Below are positions 44,500-56,325 of a stretch of 64,000 nt of DNA, one piece after another. Positions within the stretch are counted from its first letter, which is position 1, and each line of letters begins with the position of its first letter. Source of the DNA: Phoronis australis. Taxonomy: Eukaryota > Phoronida > Phoronidae. Location of the stretch: contig NMRA01000503.1 of assembly GCA_002633005.1 (NCBI GenBank), positions 1 to 64,000 of the forward strand, read 5' to 3'. The position numbers were made by a program, and so were the translations under genes. The notes under the pieces were generated by a model, which worked only from the letters and a program-made list of their open reading frames with translations, did not search any database and was not told the origin of the DNA.

Positions 44500-47400
44500 C
44501 TGTAAAATACACATTACAACTTGAACCATGTGCAATTTCCTTACAGCACAAAGTGGCTATAGTTAAAAAAACCAAAGTGAAGCAAGACAAATTTATAAAG
44601 ATTGTCAAAAGCAAATGCAGCATTCTTTCTCATTTGCTTTTCATCGCAACTCTCAATAGGGAACATTCGACATTGTGAGAGCACAGACCTCTTTCCTTTG
44701 ACCTAATTTCTAACTCTATTGTGCAAGATGGGCCAAGGAAACAGAGAAGAAACGTAATTAATTCAGAAACACTTTACGACATTCGATATTTTCATGTGAA
44801 TTGTTTGATAATCCCACTGCACAATGGTGGCAAACTTTATGGCAAGACAGCTCTGAAATCTCACAGCATTAAATCTCCATACAAAAGGGCAGACTACAGG
44901 GTGTGTTCTCATACTTACATTTGATCCAGCAGAAGAGCAGGTGCACTCAGCCGTCGGACTCGCTCACCATTACCAAAACCGTGACCTAAAATAACGACCA
45001 TGACTGATTTTCTCTCTCGGTAATAGTCACTTACAGTGGTCTCCACATTTTACGAACCATTTTTCTCTTCTGAATAACAAGCATCAAAATGGGTCTCAAA
45101 ATACGCGACCTCTGTGACTGAATACTGCCCCTCTTCCAATTAAGGTTCTGTCAAGAAGACTTTCTATGCAACTATACTAGTATGATGTTCACAGAAAGCA
45201 GATTTCTTTATAAAGGATTTATAATACCAATACATGCTGTTTTATCTTATTTTAATCTGGCAACAAACTCTCGCTCTGCCAAATAAGAGCAGTTACTGCA
45301 GCTACAAAATTGGTCCATTTGACTAATCAACAACTTGAGGCCAATTTCATAATTAGAATAAGTAGTAAATCAAAAACTGATTGTTGAAGATGGGTTTTTA
45401 ACCACTTTAAGTATTGCACACATGCCTCAATCAGTCATTGTAAACATGTGCCAACTTGCTTCTCTGGTTTCAAATTGAACAGCAAACAACTTACAAAACC
45501 TACATCAAATCTTTTGAAAACAAAGGCGTACAACCTACTTTACAACAAGCAGTGACCCCGTCTCTCATTTCTGAATGCATAACAGATCATTTACTAATAC
45601 AGAACATTTAAAAGATATTGGACTTGGCTGATAGCAACCCCTAGAATTCCCAGGTTAAGGAAGCTGCATATAATTTATCAAAACAAACTGTATACTATCT
45701 CAACTTAACTATTGATCTTCCCAACCTATGCAAATAACCACTAGTCAATGATAAGTTGCCAACTATAAATTATAAATGTGGTATACTGCAGTGAAATTAC
45801 AAGCACTAAATTTCAAATCCCTCATAAGCAGAAGGTACAACTGCATATACACATAGAGAGTCCAGATGCCTTAATAACTGCCTCCCCCACCCCGAGTTAT
45901 TTTTTGTCTTCGAAGCTCTTAACCATCCCTACTAGACTTATGCTGTTCACTAATCAAACTTGTAGTAAATAAAATCCTATTAACAAATTTGTAATACACT
46001 TTAATTCATTTTAAGTATCATCTCACGAATATACAAAATGAAGTTTTTTTTTCTTGTTGCTCGATACTACCCAAAATAATAATTACGAACAAGGTTACGG
46101 GAATACCCAACCACAAAAAATGTGTCTCAACAAGTCCATAATTATAATGAAAGTGACTCCAAACACGAACATATCATTTGGCGCATTGGAAAGTAAAAAA
46201 TTGTCAAAAGGTTGTAATTTTGACAGATGTTGGCAAACCCTTTCCATTTTAAGCCCGATCATGTCAATCGCAGCAGATATTTTAGTTCCATTTGATGGCA
46301 GAAACGAACTGATACAATGGCTATGGAACTTTATAAAAGTATTTCCTCAATGTGTTTTGTTGTATTTGATTACATATATTTATTTTTAGTTAAACTTCCA
46401 CCCATTTCTAATAGGGCCCACTCAGTCAGAAATACTATGGTAACCTCAACTTAAAATACAAAGCAGATAAGTGCAACTACATAAGAGCACTAAAATAACT
46501 AAAGGGATATACACAATAACATAAATCAATAATTAAAATTAAAGTTAAAAAGAAGATCATAGCAAATACTCATGGATATTATAATGAATACCTAGTTTCA
46601 CAATTCCTATGTTTATACTGCAGGGAGGAAATGCCTCATCAATTCAGGTTTCAAATATTGTGACATTCATGACTAAAGTAATAGACCCCTCATTTCACTT
46701 TGTGTACAGCTGTGGTGTTAAGACTATCTGTATTCATTAAGATTATGTACGACCTTACCAACAAGTCTATGTGTTAAGCCGAATACCTACAAAATTACAG
46801 AAACCTACAAAAAGTACAAAAGCCTCTAGAATTTGGTTTTGATGAATCTGCATTAACTGGATACTGCAACTATGTCTTTTTGTACAATTATTCAAAAAAG
46901 AAAGGTACATTCACACAAAAACAGTGGAAACAACATCATGACCAAATTTCATTTGATACAAATACCCAAGATAGAATCTCAAAAATGCCATGTTACAGTT
47001 TTCGAAATAATTTTTTGTTTTTGTTTTTGTTTTAAGCAATTTCTGATTTGTTTCATGAAAATCTTAAGTCTTATTGTTGATTGCCCCTCATTCAAAAGTG
47101 AAACATTTTAAACACAATTTCAAACAGAATTTTTGAGAACAGTGGATAAAACATAGAAACTGAAAGTTTAAATACGCATCCAATCAGCCATTTCTGAGTT
47201 ACAGTGGCAAGAAGTCGGCCAAATTTGGACATTTTCTGGGTTCTTATGTACGATGAGTGCTCTCACCTTTACTCTTACACCGACATGGGTCGTGTTTATT
47301 GAGATAATTCTCAAGAGTGTTCCACCCTCCTCCCACACGAACCATCACATGACTGCGAAGCACCTGGAAAAGGTACCAACAATAAGTATTTCTCATTGTT

Positions 47401-50400
47401 ATGTAAAATATCACTAATTAAGACAAAAATGAAAGCGCTCTGAGGAGCGAAACTTGGCGAAATTAACCAAAAAGATGACGATAAAGATGATGACGAAGAT
47501 GACGAATATGACGATGATGGTGGCGAGGATGAACAAAAGAAGTAACAATAACATACACATGACGAACGTAGAAGTCCGAAATCAGTAAGAAAAAGGCTAT
47601 AGTCTAGTGCAACACTTGGCGAAATTAACGGAAAAGACAACGACGGAGATGATGACGAAGATGATGACGATGATGACGAATATGATGATGGTGGTGGNNN
47701 NNNNNNNNNNNNNNNNNNNNNNNNNNNNNNNNNNNNNNNNNNNNNNNNNNNNNNNNNNNNNNNNNNNNNNNNNNNNNNNNNNNNNNNNNNNNNNNNNNNN
47801 NNNNNNNNNNNNNNNNNNNNNNNNNNNNNNNTGTGTAAATTTCATGATGATCGGACGAAAATTGCGACCTGTATCGTGCGAACAAACAAAAAAAAAAAAC
47901 AAACATAGTGTCAGAGCAATATACTTGGCGAAATTTATTTCGCCAAGTAAAAACTTAGTGGAAGAGCAACATACTTGGCGAAATTTATTTCGCCAAGTAA
48001 TAAATGCCAAAATTGGTCTTTTTCAATTTCCAAAGGCTTCTAACATAGTTATTATGAATGCACACAATTTCTCAGAATCATTGTTACCTAAGAAAAAATA
48101 AATTTTACTTGTCGGCCATATTGCGTCCCAAATTGGTGAGACTTTACCGCAGGCACCAACATACATTGAAGTCAACAAACACTGCATTCCCAGAGTACAG
48201 TAGAATTCTAACGTACCCACTGTCTCACATTGAAGTCAACAAACACTGCATTCCTAGAGCACACTATGATTCTACTGTACGCACTGTCTCACATTGAAGT
48301 CACGAAACACTGCATTCCCAGAGTACAGTAAAATCTCACCAATTTAGACACAATATGACGAACAAGCGAAATTCCATTTTTTAATTTTTTTTATAAAACT
48401 TAAAAAGCACAGGATAAAATCAATGCTTTCATTATCAACTTCAATCAACTATTATTTTTTGAGAAACTGAGGATATTCACAACAGTGATAGAGGCTGCTG
48501 AAAAAATGAAAAGAGGTAAATTTTGACAATTATTTTTGTTAAAAATTGGTGAGATTTTACCAAAAGATAACCTATGATAATGGTGGTTCCCAAAATTGTT
48601 GTAAATGAAGAAAACTTTGTCAAATGCCATTTTTGACATCAACACAGTAAAATCCAAGTTAATAAATAAACTCAAATTTTCTCAAGCTTTTATTTTGTTG
48701 ATAAATGTGACAAAAACAAAACAATATTCACCACAGTGTGTGCTAAATAAATGAAGAAAAAGCAGTATGTATTGAGATGTCTCTCTGCCATCCCAGTATG
48801 TGACTCATCTGATCACATGTCACTTTTTGTACACACTTTTCAATGAAGGGCGAGGGAGTTACAGTTTATACGTTACATGATTTAAAGTGTTAAACGCTTT
48901 CCAAGCTGGCATTTCAACTTTTTCACCGACTTTCCATCTCGCAGCTTGCCACAATTTTACTGACACCTTTTCTTTTCATATGTCGATGTTTTACAACACA
49001 TTACATGTGTTTTACATGCTAAACTCTACGGAGTATAAATTACATGGCTACATGCTAAAAACTGTGTCAATCATCCAAATGGGAACTCCACCTCCACTAC
49101 TTGCAATTACATACTTTCCGTGACACACTGTGTCATTGCAGAACGGTGTCATTGCCATAGACGTCACCAAACAATGAGCGTGTCACATTAAAATCTCACC
49201 AATTTAAGACACAGTACGGCTAATAAGTGAAATACTATTTTCTCATTTTTGTTTATGAAAGACATGTAAGACGAAAGTGAACGTGTTTACATGTTCATGG
49301 TCTGCACCATAGCTACTACCAGACAATGTTTTGAAAAATTGTGGACATTCACAGCAATGTCAGAAGCTCTTAAGAAAACAGGGCAATTTTGGCAATTATT
49401 TTTGTCAGAGATTGGTGAAATTTTATGATAACTAGAGAGGGTTTTCGTGCAGTGTTGTAGTTGGCCACACGGAATTAATATATGGTTGAGATTATGATCG
49501 CTTGGTCAAGCTTAAAAGTATGCCACCGTATATGATATTATTCTCTAAGCTTAAATTTCCTAGCTTCATTACTAACCTATGATTGGTTAGCTTGAAAAGT
49601 CACCTTTTTCAAAATTAAATTCCAAGCTTGGAAACCTTGCCTCTTGGTAATCATTGCTGTGCAAGTCTCAATAACATTGCTGTCAGTACAATTCAAGCGG
49701 ACTATCTAAGCGAATTTCATCACCGAGAAAAATTCATTTTCTTACTGACTAGTAATCTGCACGTGACAACGTAGCTCGTGTAGTACATTCAAGTGGGCAA
49801 AAAATGTGTGCAACATTACTGGTAAGGTTACCCCAGCTTATTACCTTACTAAGGAATCTTGAAAAGGTAGGCCCAAATGGTTGAGTAATATTATCCAAGC
49901 TTGTCTATCATTATCCAATCTTGTATAACATTGTCCAAGATTAAATAAGGGTGCATACCTTTTAGCTTAAGGACTACTCATTATTCAACTTTGAGGAATA
50001 TAATGTCATACTTGAATACTCAACTCACTGAACTGTTTGTTATGACCAGGTAATTTACTGAACACAACGATGAACTCGGAAATTCCAGCCTTACCAGTCA
50101 TTCATCGATCAGCAAGTACTAACTGGTCATGCATACATTGAATACAAGGTGTGGTGAAATGTCAACACTTTTTAACAAAAATAACAAAAGCCAAATTTGG
50201 ATTTTTTTCCTTTTTCCATCAAACGTCTAGCATTGTTGAGAGTCCCCATAATCTCTTGAAACATTGTCTAATGGAAGCCATGGTACAGAGCTTGAACATG
50301 GAAAAACACTCATTTGATACTACCACTAAATTAGTTAGTTTGAACAGTTTCTTCTAAAATTTGGGACACAAAATTCAGGCCGAAATTGAATTTCTTGATT

Positions 50401-53400
50401 CTGAAGATTGGGACATGGGCAGCTTTGGAGTGCGCCACTTTTCAAATATCGGACACTGCGTTTTGTATCAATAATATCTGAAAATAGGCTTGGCAGTTTA
50501 TAAAATCGTTGAAAACACCACCAAGCACCAACGCAACATTTTCGTGCGTCCGCATAGTGTGAAACATGCAAGTCAATGATTGTTAGTCATAAACTGTTAT
50601 CCTTAAATTTGGGACGCCCAATATTGCATAATACTAAAATTTGGTACAAGCTCCAACTTTGAGCAAAATCGAACATAAGTTTTTCACTATACCAAACAGG
50701 AGAATTTTTACATAACCCTACTTATCTTTTACGACAAAATTTCACTTGTCCGCTGTATTGTGTACTAAACTGCTGAGTTATTGCAACGAAAGAATTTACC
50801 ATAAGTATAAGAACTTACCCTTACAAAGACGGTAGTCATAGAATCGCCTATCTGGTACTTGCCTTCAGCGAGCCTCACCACGTGAATCTGCGTCGGACAG
50901 GTACACATCGACACTAACTCCCTCACCTGTAAAAAAATTTTGATCAATCCAGGAAATGTGAACATAAGTTGAGTTTAATAACGTCTTCCTGGCATGTTCA
51001 TTCACTTATTTGCTGATATTCAGAGCACATTTTGATAAGGCATTTCAATTACAACAAACAATAGTAATATGTCTTTTACAAGTACATCTCTGATTTCCAA
51101 TCTGATTTATAGTCTTCTAAGAAACCACACGTAAACACAGCGGGCCTCACCAACTGATACTATACAGAACCAATAGGGGACTTTTCATATTGGTGCTCTC
51201 TAGCACTACATAGTGGTTCATATATATAAAAGCGGAGACGGCCAGTCTTTCACAATGTTTGGTTATTTGAAGTTCACTAATTTATGTTAGCTTCTTGACA
51301 CCCGCTGGGATCGAAAGGCTCCCACTTAATCAGTGACAACCACTGACTTTGTCGCCCATACATCTTAGCAATGGGAAACATATGAACAGGACGTTCTTGC
51401 TCATCAATTGATGGTTTCGCCTTTTTGTGTAAAACATTGATACATCCTACCGCACAGCAGTGGAAATTTGCTGGCATTATAATAGCAGGTAAGGTGCTAA
51501 AACACTGTTTATACCATGAGGTTGAAACTTAACGTCTGCATTACATGGAATCTGTAGGTGGCACTGAACGCTTGTCCTGACCAAAGACCTGATCCACGTC
51601 TGGCAGGTTAGTGAATTTCAATATGGCGTGACTATTTCAAAAGTCAGCTATTATGGTAATCTCTCAATTTCACACAAAACAAATTGCTAAAATTAAAATT
51701 TTCCGTTTTCAAATTCAAAGGCTGATTTCATTTCCTAAAGCTGAGCTTTTGAAACCTGTTCAGGGCAAATCATGCTAATGATGACTGTTAAAGTTTTTCT
51801 CAAATTTCATTTTTGTTAAGAATTTTTACAAAATAAAATTCTACATGTCCCTTATAATGTTTGCTAAATTGAAGAGCGTTACTGTAGATTAGATTTTCAA
51901 CAAAGCCACTACCAGTCAGCAGTCCTTCTAAAAGGGAAAAGATTACGACTAACTGTCAAAACCTTCATTTGCAGCATTACTAATAAGTCCTTTCTATGTA
52001 TTGTGGTCGAAAAGCAATGAACTTTAGGGTGCAAATATCTTGTAAATCAACATGCAAAACGTGACTGTGATTTCTGATCATTGAAAACTGTACACAGCAT
52101 GAGTAATAAGTCTCTTAGGAATCAGTGGTTCATCAATCCTTTCATTGGGAGTGTTAAACAAACACAGCAAGAGATTCATATGCAGACAGTGTAAAAATAC
52201 CACAGCTAGATTTGAATACTACATAGACAGAGAGAAGGAATCCTGCAGATGCTATCTTATGTCATTCATATGTGAATTTTTATAAACAGGAAGACAGGAA
52301 TCTGAAAGCATATGAGGACTGATCAGAGGCTCGATAGGACTATTCACAAAAGTATCCTATCAGTTCTCTGACATTCTTATCTAAGTGCCACTGCTTGACT
52401 TAACATTTTGCATTGAGATGTACCCACATGCACCAGCAACTTTCTATGGTCTCAAATATACTGTGAGCAGTGCCGGGAAGAATCTCAAACAAAGCCTAAA
52501 CATGAATTACATGATTGGTTTGTATATAGCTTTCACTTGTAAGATAAGAGGGAATCTGAGGGCAGATTATCAGAAGCCTGATCAGACATTCTTGGAGCAC
52601 TTATGAGAGAAATTTTTACTAATGGCAGATCAACAGTGAATCAACCTTCTGATCAGATACTGAGCGACCGCTGTATTTCTGTAATCATGAACAAACAGAA
52701 TCTCACATATCCTGCGTTGGACCTAAATGCAAGATTCTAACCTAAAATATCTCTGAAATTCAAAGATCCAGGAACTTGCACTTTATGTAATGAACTTCCT
52801 TTTGAACATTTTTCACACATCAAGGTCAAATGTAACAAGGCACATTTGTCAAGTGCCTCTATTGTTTTCATTTCAGCCATAAACATAGAGGGTGACATAG
52901 TACACTATGTTTCCTGTCATTTTTCTAGGATTCAGCATTTCAGAAGTTTAATCTCAACAAAGCAACTAAATCCAATAGAAGACATATTGGATTGCAAAAT
53001 ATATACTCTGGTATACATGATTACCAATCAACAAGACAGAAAATATAGAAAATGGAAATAACAGCCATCAATGAAATTTATTATCTTGAAAAGAAAAAAT
53101 ACCCAATTGAATGCAAATTTTAAAGGCACTACATATAAACTGACAGTTAGAAAACTGCCAGAAAAACAATACAATTTTGCCTCAAATGAAAAATTGAAAT
53201 TTTTTACCCGCTAAGCACAATATCAAATCACTCACCAAGTCATCCAAAGACCTAAGATCAGTGGTTATTCTCTGCACAGGCGGTTTGACAGGTTCCTTAC
53301 TTCTCGGCTCATCACATAAACGTTGTGGCTTTCCCTCTTTTTGCATCTGGCGAGTTTCCTGCTCTCGTTCGATTTCCTGTTCAATCTCTTGTTCAAACTG

Positions 53401-53937
53401 AATGATCAATGGGGCCAGCATACCGTACTTGGCACCAATCCTGGCAACTTCTAACAAACAGAGCACTACACTCTTCGGATTCTTCCTCAGCACCAGATCA
53501 TCTGTCTCAAACAATAGCACGTCCATGATACCAAGCGTCCGACACCAAGCAAGAAAGTTGGCCACGTTATCACGGGCACCCCAAGATTCCGACTTCACTC
53601 CATTGCGGAACTGAACAAGCTTGCTATGACATCTTGGATCGAAATCGGCGCCGTCATTGCCAACTAATATCCAGTTCTGCTTGTCAATCATCTTCTGCAC
53701 ATTGTTTGCATGCTGGCACATCAAGACGCCCGTCTCCAGCTGTTCAAAAAACGTTTCGACTGTAATGTCGGTTTCATAGAGGGTATTGAACCATTCTGCA
53801 AGATCTTCTTTCATAGCATATAAATATTCATCCTGGGTCTTATAGGGCCGCAAGGGCTTAGGCTCCAGCACGAGCAGACCACTTTTGCTTGACACAGCCT
53901 CAGCCGTACCCTCTTGTAAGGTTTCATAGTGTTCCAT
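43299..53937 (-). CDS. GAS2L1: GAS2-like (GAS2L1/2, Pigs type) actin-microtubule linker, 5 coding exons
   Basis: The protein is 724 aa. GAS2L proteins bind F-actin through a CH domain and microtubules through a GAR (Gas2) domain and tail, and are guided to plus ends by EB proteins. Seen here: a CH domain (about 38-175: [57 protein letters not shown]), then a charged [14 protein letters not shown] helix. Next comes a GAR domain (about 231-300: [49 protein letters not shown]), then a Ser/Arg-rich tail of about 420 aa. CTCP plus [15 protein letters not shown] fits the GAS2L1/L2 group better than GAS2 itself. The start ATG at 53937 has a Kozak-like context (AACCATGG) and an in-frame TGA eight codons upstream. 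The tail has two [S/T]xIP motifs and a C4 motif. Confidence 0.93.
44919..44985 (-). CDS. GAS2L1: GAS2L coding exon 4
   Basis: The acceptor is GTTATTTTAG and the donor AT|GTAAGT. It is a 67-bp exon encoding [20 protein letters not shown], entering in phase 1 and leaving in phase 2. Phase continuity on both sides supports it. Confidence 0.85.
44986..47266. other. GAS2L intron 3, nothing recognised
   Basis: AT-rich sequence with no repeat family or exon that I can support. Confidence 0.4.
47267..47363 (-). CDS. GAS2L1: GAS2L coding exon 3 (GAR domain, second part)
   Basis: The acceptor is CTTTTCCAG and the donor AAAG|GTGAGA. It encodes [20 protein letters not shown] and [12 protein letters not shown], the conserved GAR core. 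It ends in phase 1. Confidence 0.95.
47430..47697. repeat. Acidic-codon-like GAT/GAC/GAA repeat, two copies, running into a gap
   Basis: 47450-47520 and 47612-47697 both begin ACTTGGCGAAATTAAC and continue with GATGATGACGAAGATGA tracts ending GATGGTGGYG. They are tandem copies about 165 bp apart. The tract runs into the assembly gap. Confidence 0.8.
47698..47831. other. Assembly gap (134 N)
   Basis: Undetermined bases lie inside GAS2L intron 2, within the GAT/GAC tandem repeat. Coding sequence is not affected. Confidence 1.
47832..48000. repeat. Twin near-perfect palindromes with TACTTGGCGAAAT arms
   Basis: 47922-47949 and 47972-47999 are identical palindromes: a 13-bp arm TACTTGGCGAAAT, TT, then ATTTCGCCAAGTA. 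They lie in tandem 50 bp apart (AGTG..GAGCAA..AT spacer shared). The same ACTTGGCGAAAT half occurs singly at 47450 and 47612, so the palindromes look like fused ends of one element whose body holds the GAT/GAC tract and the gap. Confidence 0.85.
48164..48327. repeat. 64-bp tandem repeat, about 2.6 copies
   Basis: CATTGAAGTCAACAAACACTG starts at 48164, 48228 and 48292 with a 64-bp period. Each unit includes CATTCCCAGAGTACAGTA, the sequence that also abuts the MITE B terminus at 48329. Confidence 0.9.
48327..48561. mobile_element. MITE family B, full copy
   Basis: The left end is TAAAATCTCACCAATTTAG and the right end AAAAATTGGTGAGATTTTAC, a clean inverse. The interior is AT-rich and non-coding. 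A second terminus in inverse orientation (AAATTGGTGAGACTTTACC) ends at about 48148. Confidence 0.8.
49187..49426. mobile_element. MITE family B, second full copy
   Basis: It begins TTAAAATCTCACCAATTTAA and ends GAGATTGGTGAAATTTTATG. The interior shares ACAGCAATGTCAGAAGCT with 31025-31245 and ATAGCTAC.ACCAGA with 24336-24523. Confidence 0.75.
49490..50050. repeat. AAGCTT-rich AT segment in GAS2L intron 2
   Basis: Variants of TTATCCAAGCTTG and CTAAGCTT recur in both orientations about eight times (for example 49507, 49548, 49624, 49898 and 49936). It could be a worn inverted-repeat element. Boundaries are unclear. Confidence 0.35.
50819..50926 (-). CDS. GAS2L1: GAS2L coding exon 2 (GAR domain, first part)
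   Basis: The acceptor is TTTTTTACAG and the donor AGG|GTAAGT. It has 36 codons in phase 0: [20 protein letters not shown] then [16 protein letters not shown]. The CTCP and EGKYQIGD motifs are GAR-domain hallmarks. Confidence 0.94.
51277..51477 (-). CDS. THAP-like zinc-finger N-terminus, single short frame
   Basis: ATG at 51477 opens 66 codons: [20 protein letters not shown], then HMFPIAK and [11 protein letters not shown]. The MPxxx-C-x4-C-x-N start followed by a basic patch, (H)xFP and a W about 35 residues on matches the first half of the THAP DNA-binding fold (C2CH). The closing C-x2-H is missing, and the frame stops after GCQEANIN. It lies in GAS2L intron 1 on the same strand. It may be an exon of a nested or transposon-derived gene (P-element-type transposases carry THAP domains), or a relic. 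I found no partner exon. Confidence 0.4.
   Translation of the reverse strand: MPANFHCCAVGCINVLHKKAKPSIDEQERPVHMFPIAKMYGRQSQWLSLIKWEPFDPSGCQEANIN
53236..53937 (-). CDS. GAS2L1: GAS2L coding exon 1 (CH domain)
   Basis: 234 codons from ATG to the donor TTG|GTGAGT. The whole single CH domain and the acidic-basic helix lie in this exon, and it ends LRSLDDL, the first residues of the GAR domain. It leaves in phase 0. A TTG three codons upstream is in frame, but the ATG is the better start. Confidence 0.93.
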
Positions 53938-56238
53938 GGTTGCCAAATATTTAAGACATCACATGCTACGACACAGGTCCCTCCAGCCCTCTTTCAAGGC
54001 CTCGTAATTTTGATGGTTGCTTTAAGCATCACATGATGGCAAATGATCTTGTACCTACAACAACAAAAGTCCTCACATCATGTGTGTTGAGTCAACGCTC
54101 AAATTGTGAACTTCATACTCAAATTCTGAAACACAACTCTCATGTTGCACCCACATGTTCAAATTTCGACCATTATTCCTCAACCAGCTCGAGCCCTCAT
54201 GTACTCAAAATTGGACCACTATCATTACATCTGGCTTAAATTTCGAACTACCGGTAATATATCATGGTCATATTTTTCAAAAGAATACTTCAGATGGAAA
54301 GATTCTTTCACAGAAACTTACCCCGTTACTGTGAACCAGATCGTCCAAATAAATTTGCTCATAACCCAAGATCACACAGTCCCAATCTTGAAATTACACC
54401 CTGGTTGCAACACCAGTCACAGTTCAACAGAAAACAGTGTGGCTTGCAGTGCAGTTACAGCAAACTCCTCACTTATATGGACTTTGTTTCCTTTGGGAGA
54501 GGAAACAAGTTCTAGCCAAACCTGTTGATTGGTAAATTAGCCATGCAGTGAAGGTCCCTGAACCTGAATGAACCACTAACTATGGATAAGGTTGCCTTGG
54601 GTCAACACAGACCGATGATTGATTTTCCATCGTGTTAATTGACAGACGGGGCATAATATTTCACCAAGTTTGTCTTCTGTAAAGCTACAATGTTTTTGTG
54701 TAGCAAAAACAATGCAAGATGCAGAATACCGAGAAAATGAAATCTTATTTTCTCAGTACTGTTTTGAAAGTAGCACGAAATGAATGATTTACTAAAATTA
54801 CAACAGTTACCACCGTACGCTATTTTGAAAACTTTGTGAGCATTCCAGGGTTCTTCTCTTCCCAAAACTGTAAAAGGCAGACTATAGTTGAGCGAATGAA
54901 GGGGGTACATACCGCCTCTCATAGTGAAGATTGGGACTACACTCCAAAGATTTGTAAATCATGCATTTTGGTGAAATCTTATTCCGCGTATCAGAATGCA
55001 GCAAAGTTTGTGTATTAAGCCAACAACCTAAAACGAAGTTTTTTTAACTCAGTAAAACTACATATTTTCTGTAAGTAGAAACTTGGAGAATTTGATGTTT
55101 GACTTTATACCAATCCCCTATTAACTGGGTCATGTGAACATGCCTTTTTCATATTGAAGGTACATCCAAAGCAAAACAATGACATCAATGACATGGTCAA
55201 ATTTCGTTTGATAAATCAAATGATCACAATGAAATCTCAAATATGCTGTTGCAATTTTCTACATTATCATTTCATTTTCGTTTTATGCAACATTTGATTT
55301 TTTCATAAAACTCATGAACGCACTATTTTTGATAGCTCTTTAAGTAAAAGTGGAACATTAAAAAACAATCCCAAGTTCTTTTTGGGAGAACACTTCATAA
55401 ACCATCATGGTATATGAAAGTTTCATATGAATCAAATCGGCCATTTATAAGATATGATATCCAGAAGTTTGCCAATTTTTTTATATTTTTTGAGAGTCCT
55501 CTATAACCTTAACAAATTTAAAGAAGGCAGAAAACAGGGACAGGGAACTCAATCAGGGAGCAGAGTCAATCGCTGAAATTAAAAAGGGTACAGCACCTGT
55601 AGAAATAAAAAGAGGTTGATTTTGGTAAAACTTTTCGCCTAAAGTTGATGTCAAGATTTTGTTGTACCTTTATTTCAAAAATACATATTACTGTACGTAT
55701 CACCTATTTCGGATAAAATAATTGCAAAAGCTTTTTTTTTCTTTTTCACAGACTTAACGTTCTGTATATCGATTATATCTCAGAATCACTATCTAAAGGT
55801 AGCTATGTTATAAATCTTTAAAAAAGATTACATTTATTTGGTGCTACTTATGTTTTATGAAAAAAGAAAAAAGAAATTTCATTTTTCATACTTCTTACAT
55901 CCTAAATTGGTATGACTTCATTGTACTTTACTTTTAACCCAATGCCCTATCAATCGTAGCACATATTATTAGCAATTATTCAAAAATACAATGCCAAAAT
56001 AAACAACAACATACAGGTAGTATCACTGCTAAATGTACCTAGTACACTCCAGTCAAAAGTGCCTAAGGTCTTTTATGTGTCAATTCTGGCTAACTAAGCA
56101 ATAAGAAACTTATCTGGTAAATATAAGGGAGAAGAACAGTACAAAGACAGAAGACAGCCCTGATCGAGCATCTGCCTCAGATGCAAGCTTAAAAGCTGCA
56201 ATTAAGGTTAATATGTAGGAACATCACGTTTTGGAAAT

Positions 56239-56325
56239 GGTTGAATGGACTGGTATGAAACTTTCAGATACAATACTTTATGGTTGAATAGACTGGTATG
56301 AAACTTTCAGATACAATACTTTATG
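56239..56325. repeat. 43-bp perfect tandem duplication
   Basis: GGTTGAATGGACTGGTATGA.. starts at 56239 and again, with one G/A change, at 56282. It looks recent. Confidence 0.92.

Noticed and set aside
47597-48101. Long frames on both strands across 47597-48101
   Set aside because: They are created by reading through the run of N and the GAT/GAC repeat.
51218-51235. TATATATAAAAG promoter-like sequence on the plus strand
   Set aside because: No gene follows on the plus strand, and the THAP-like frame is on the other strand. It is probably an AT-rich coincidence.
54142-54528. 128-codon plus-strand frame upstream of GAS2L
   Set aside because: No domain, overlapping equally open frames, and no splice context.
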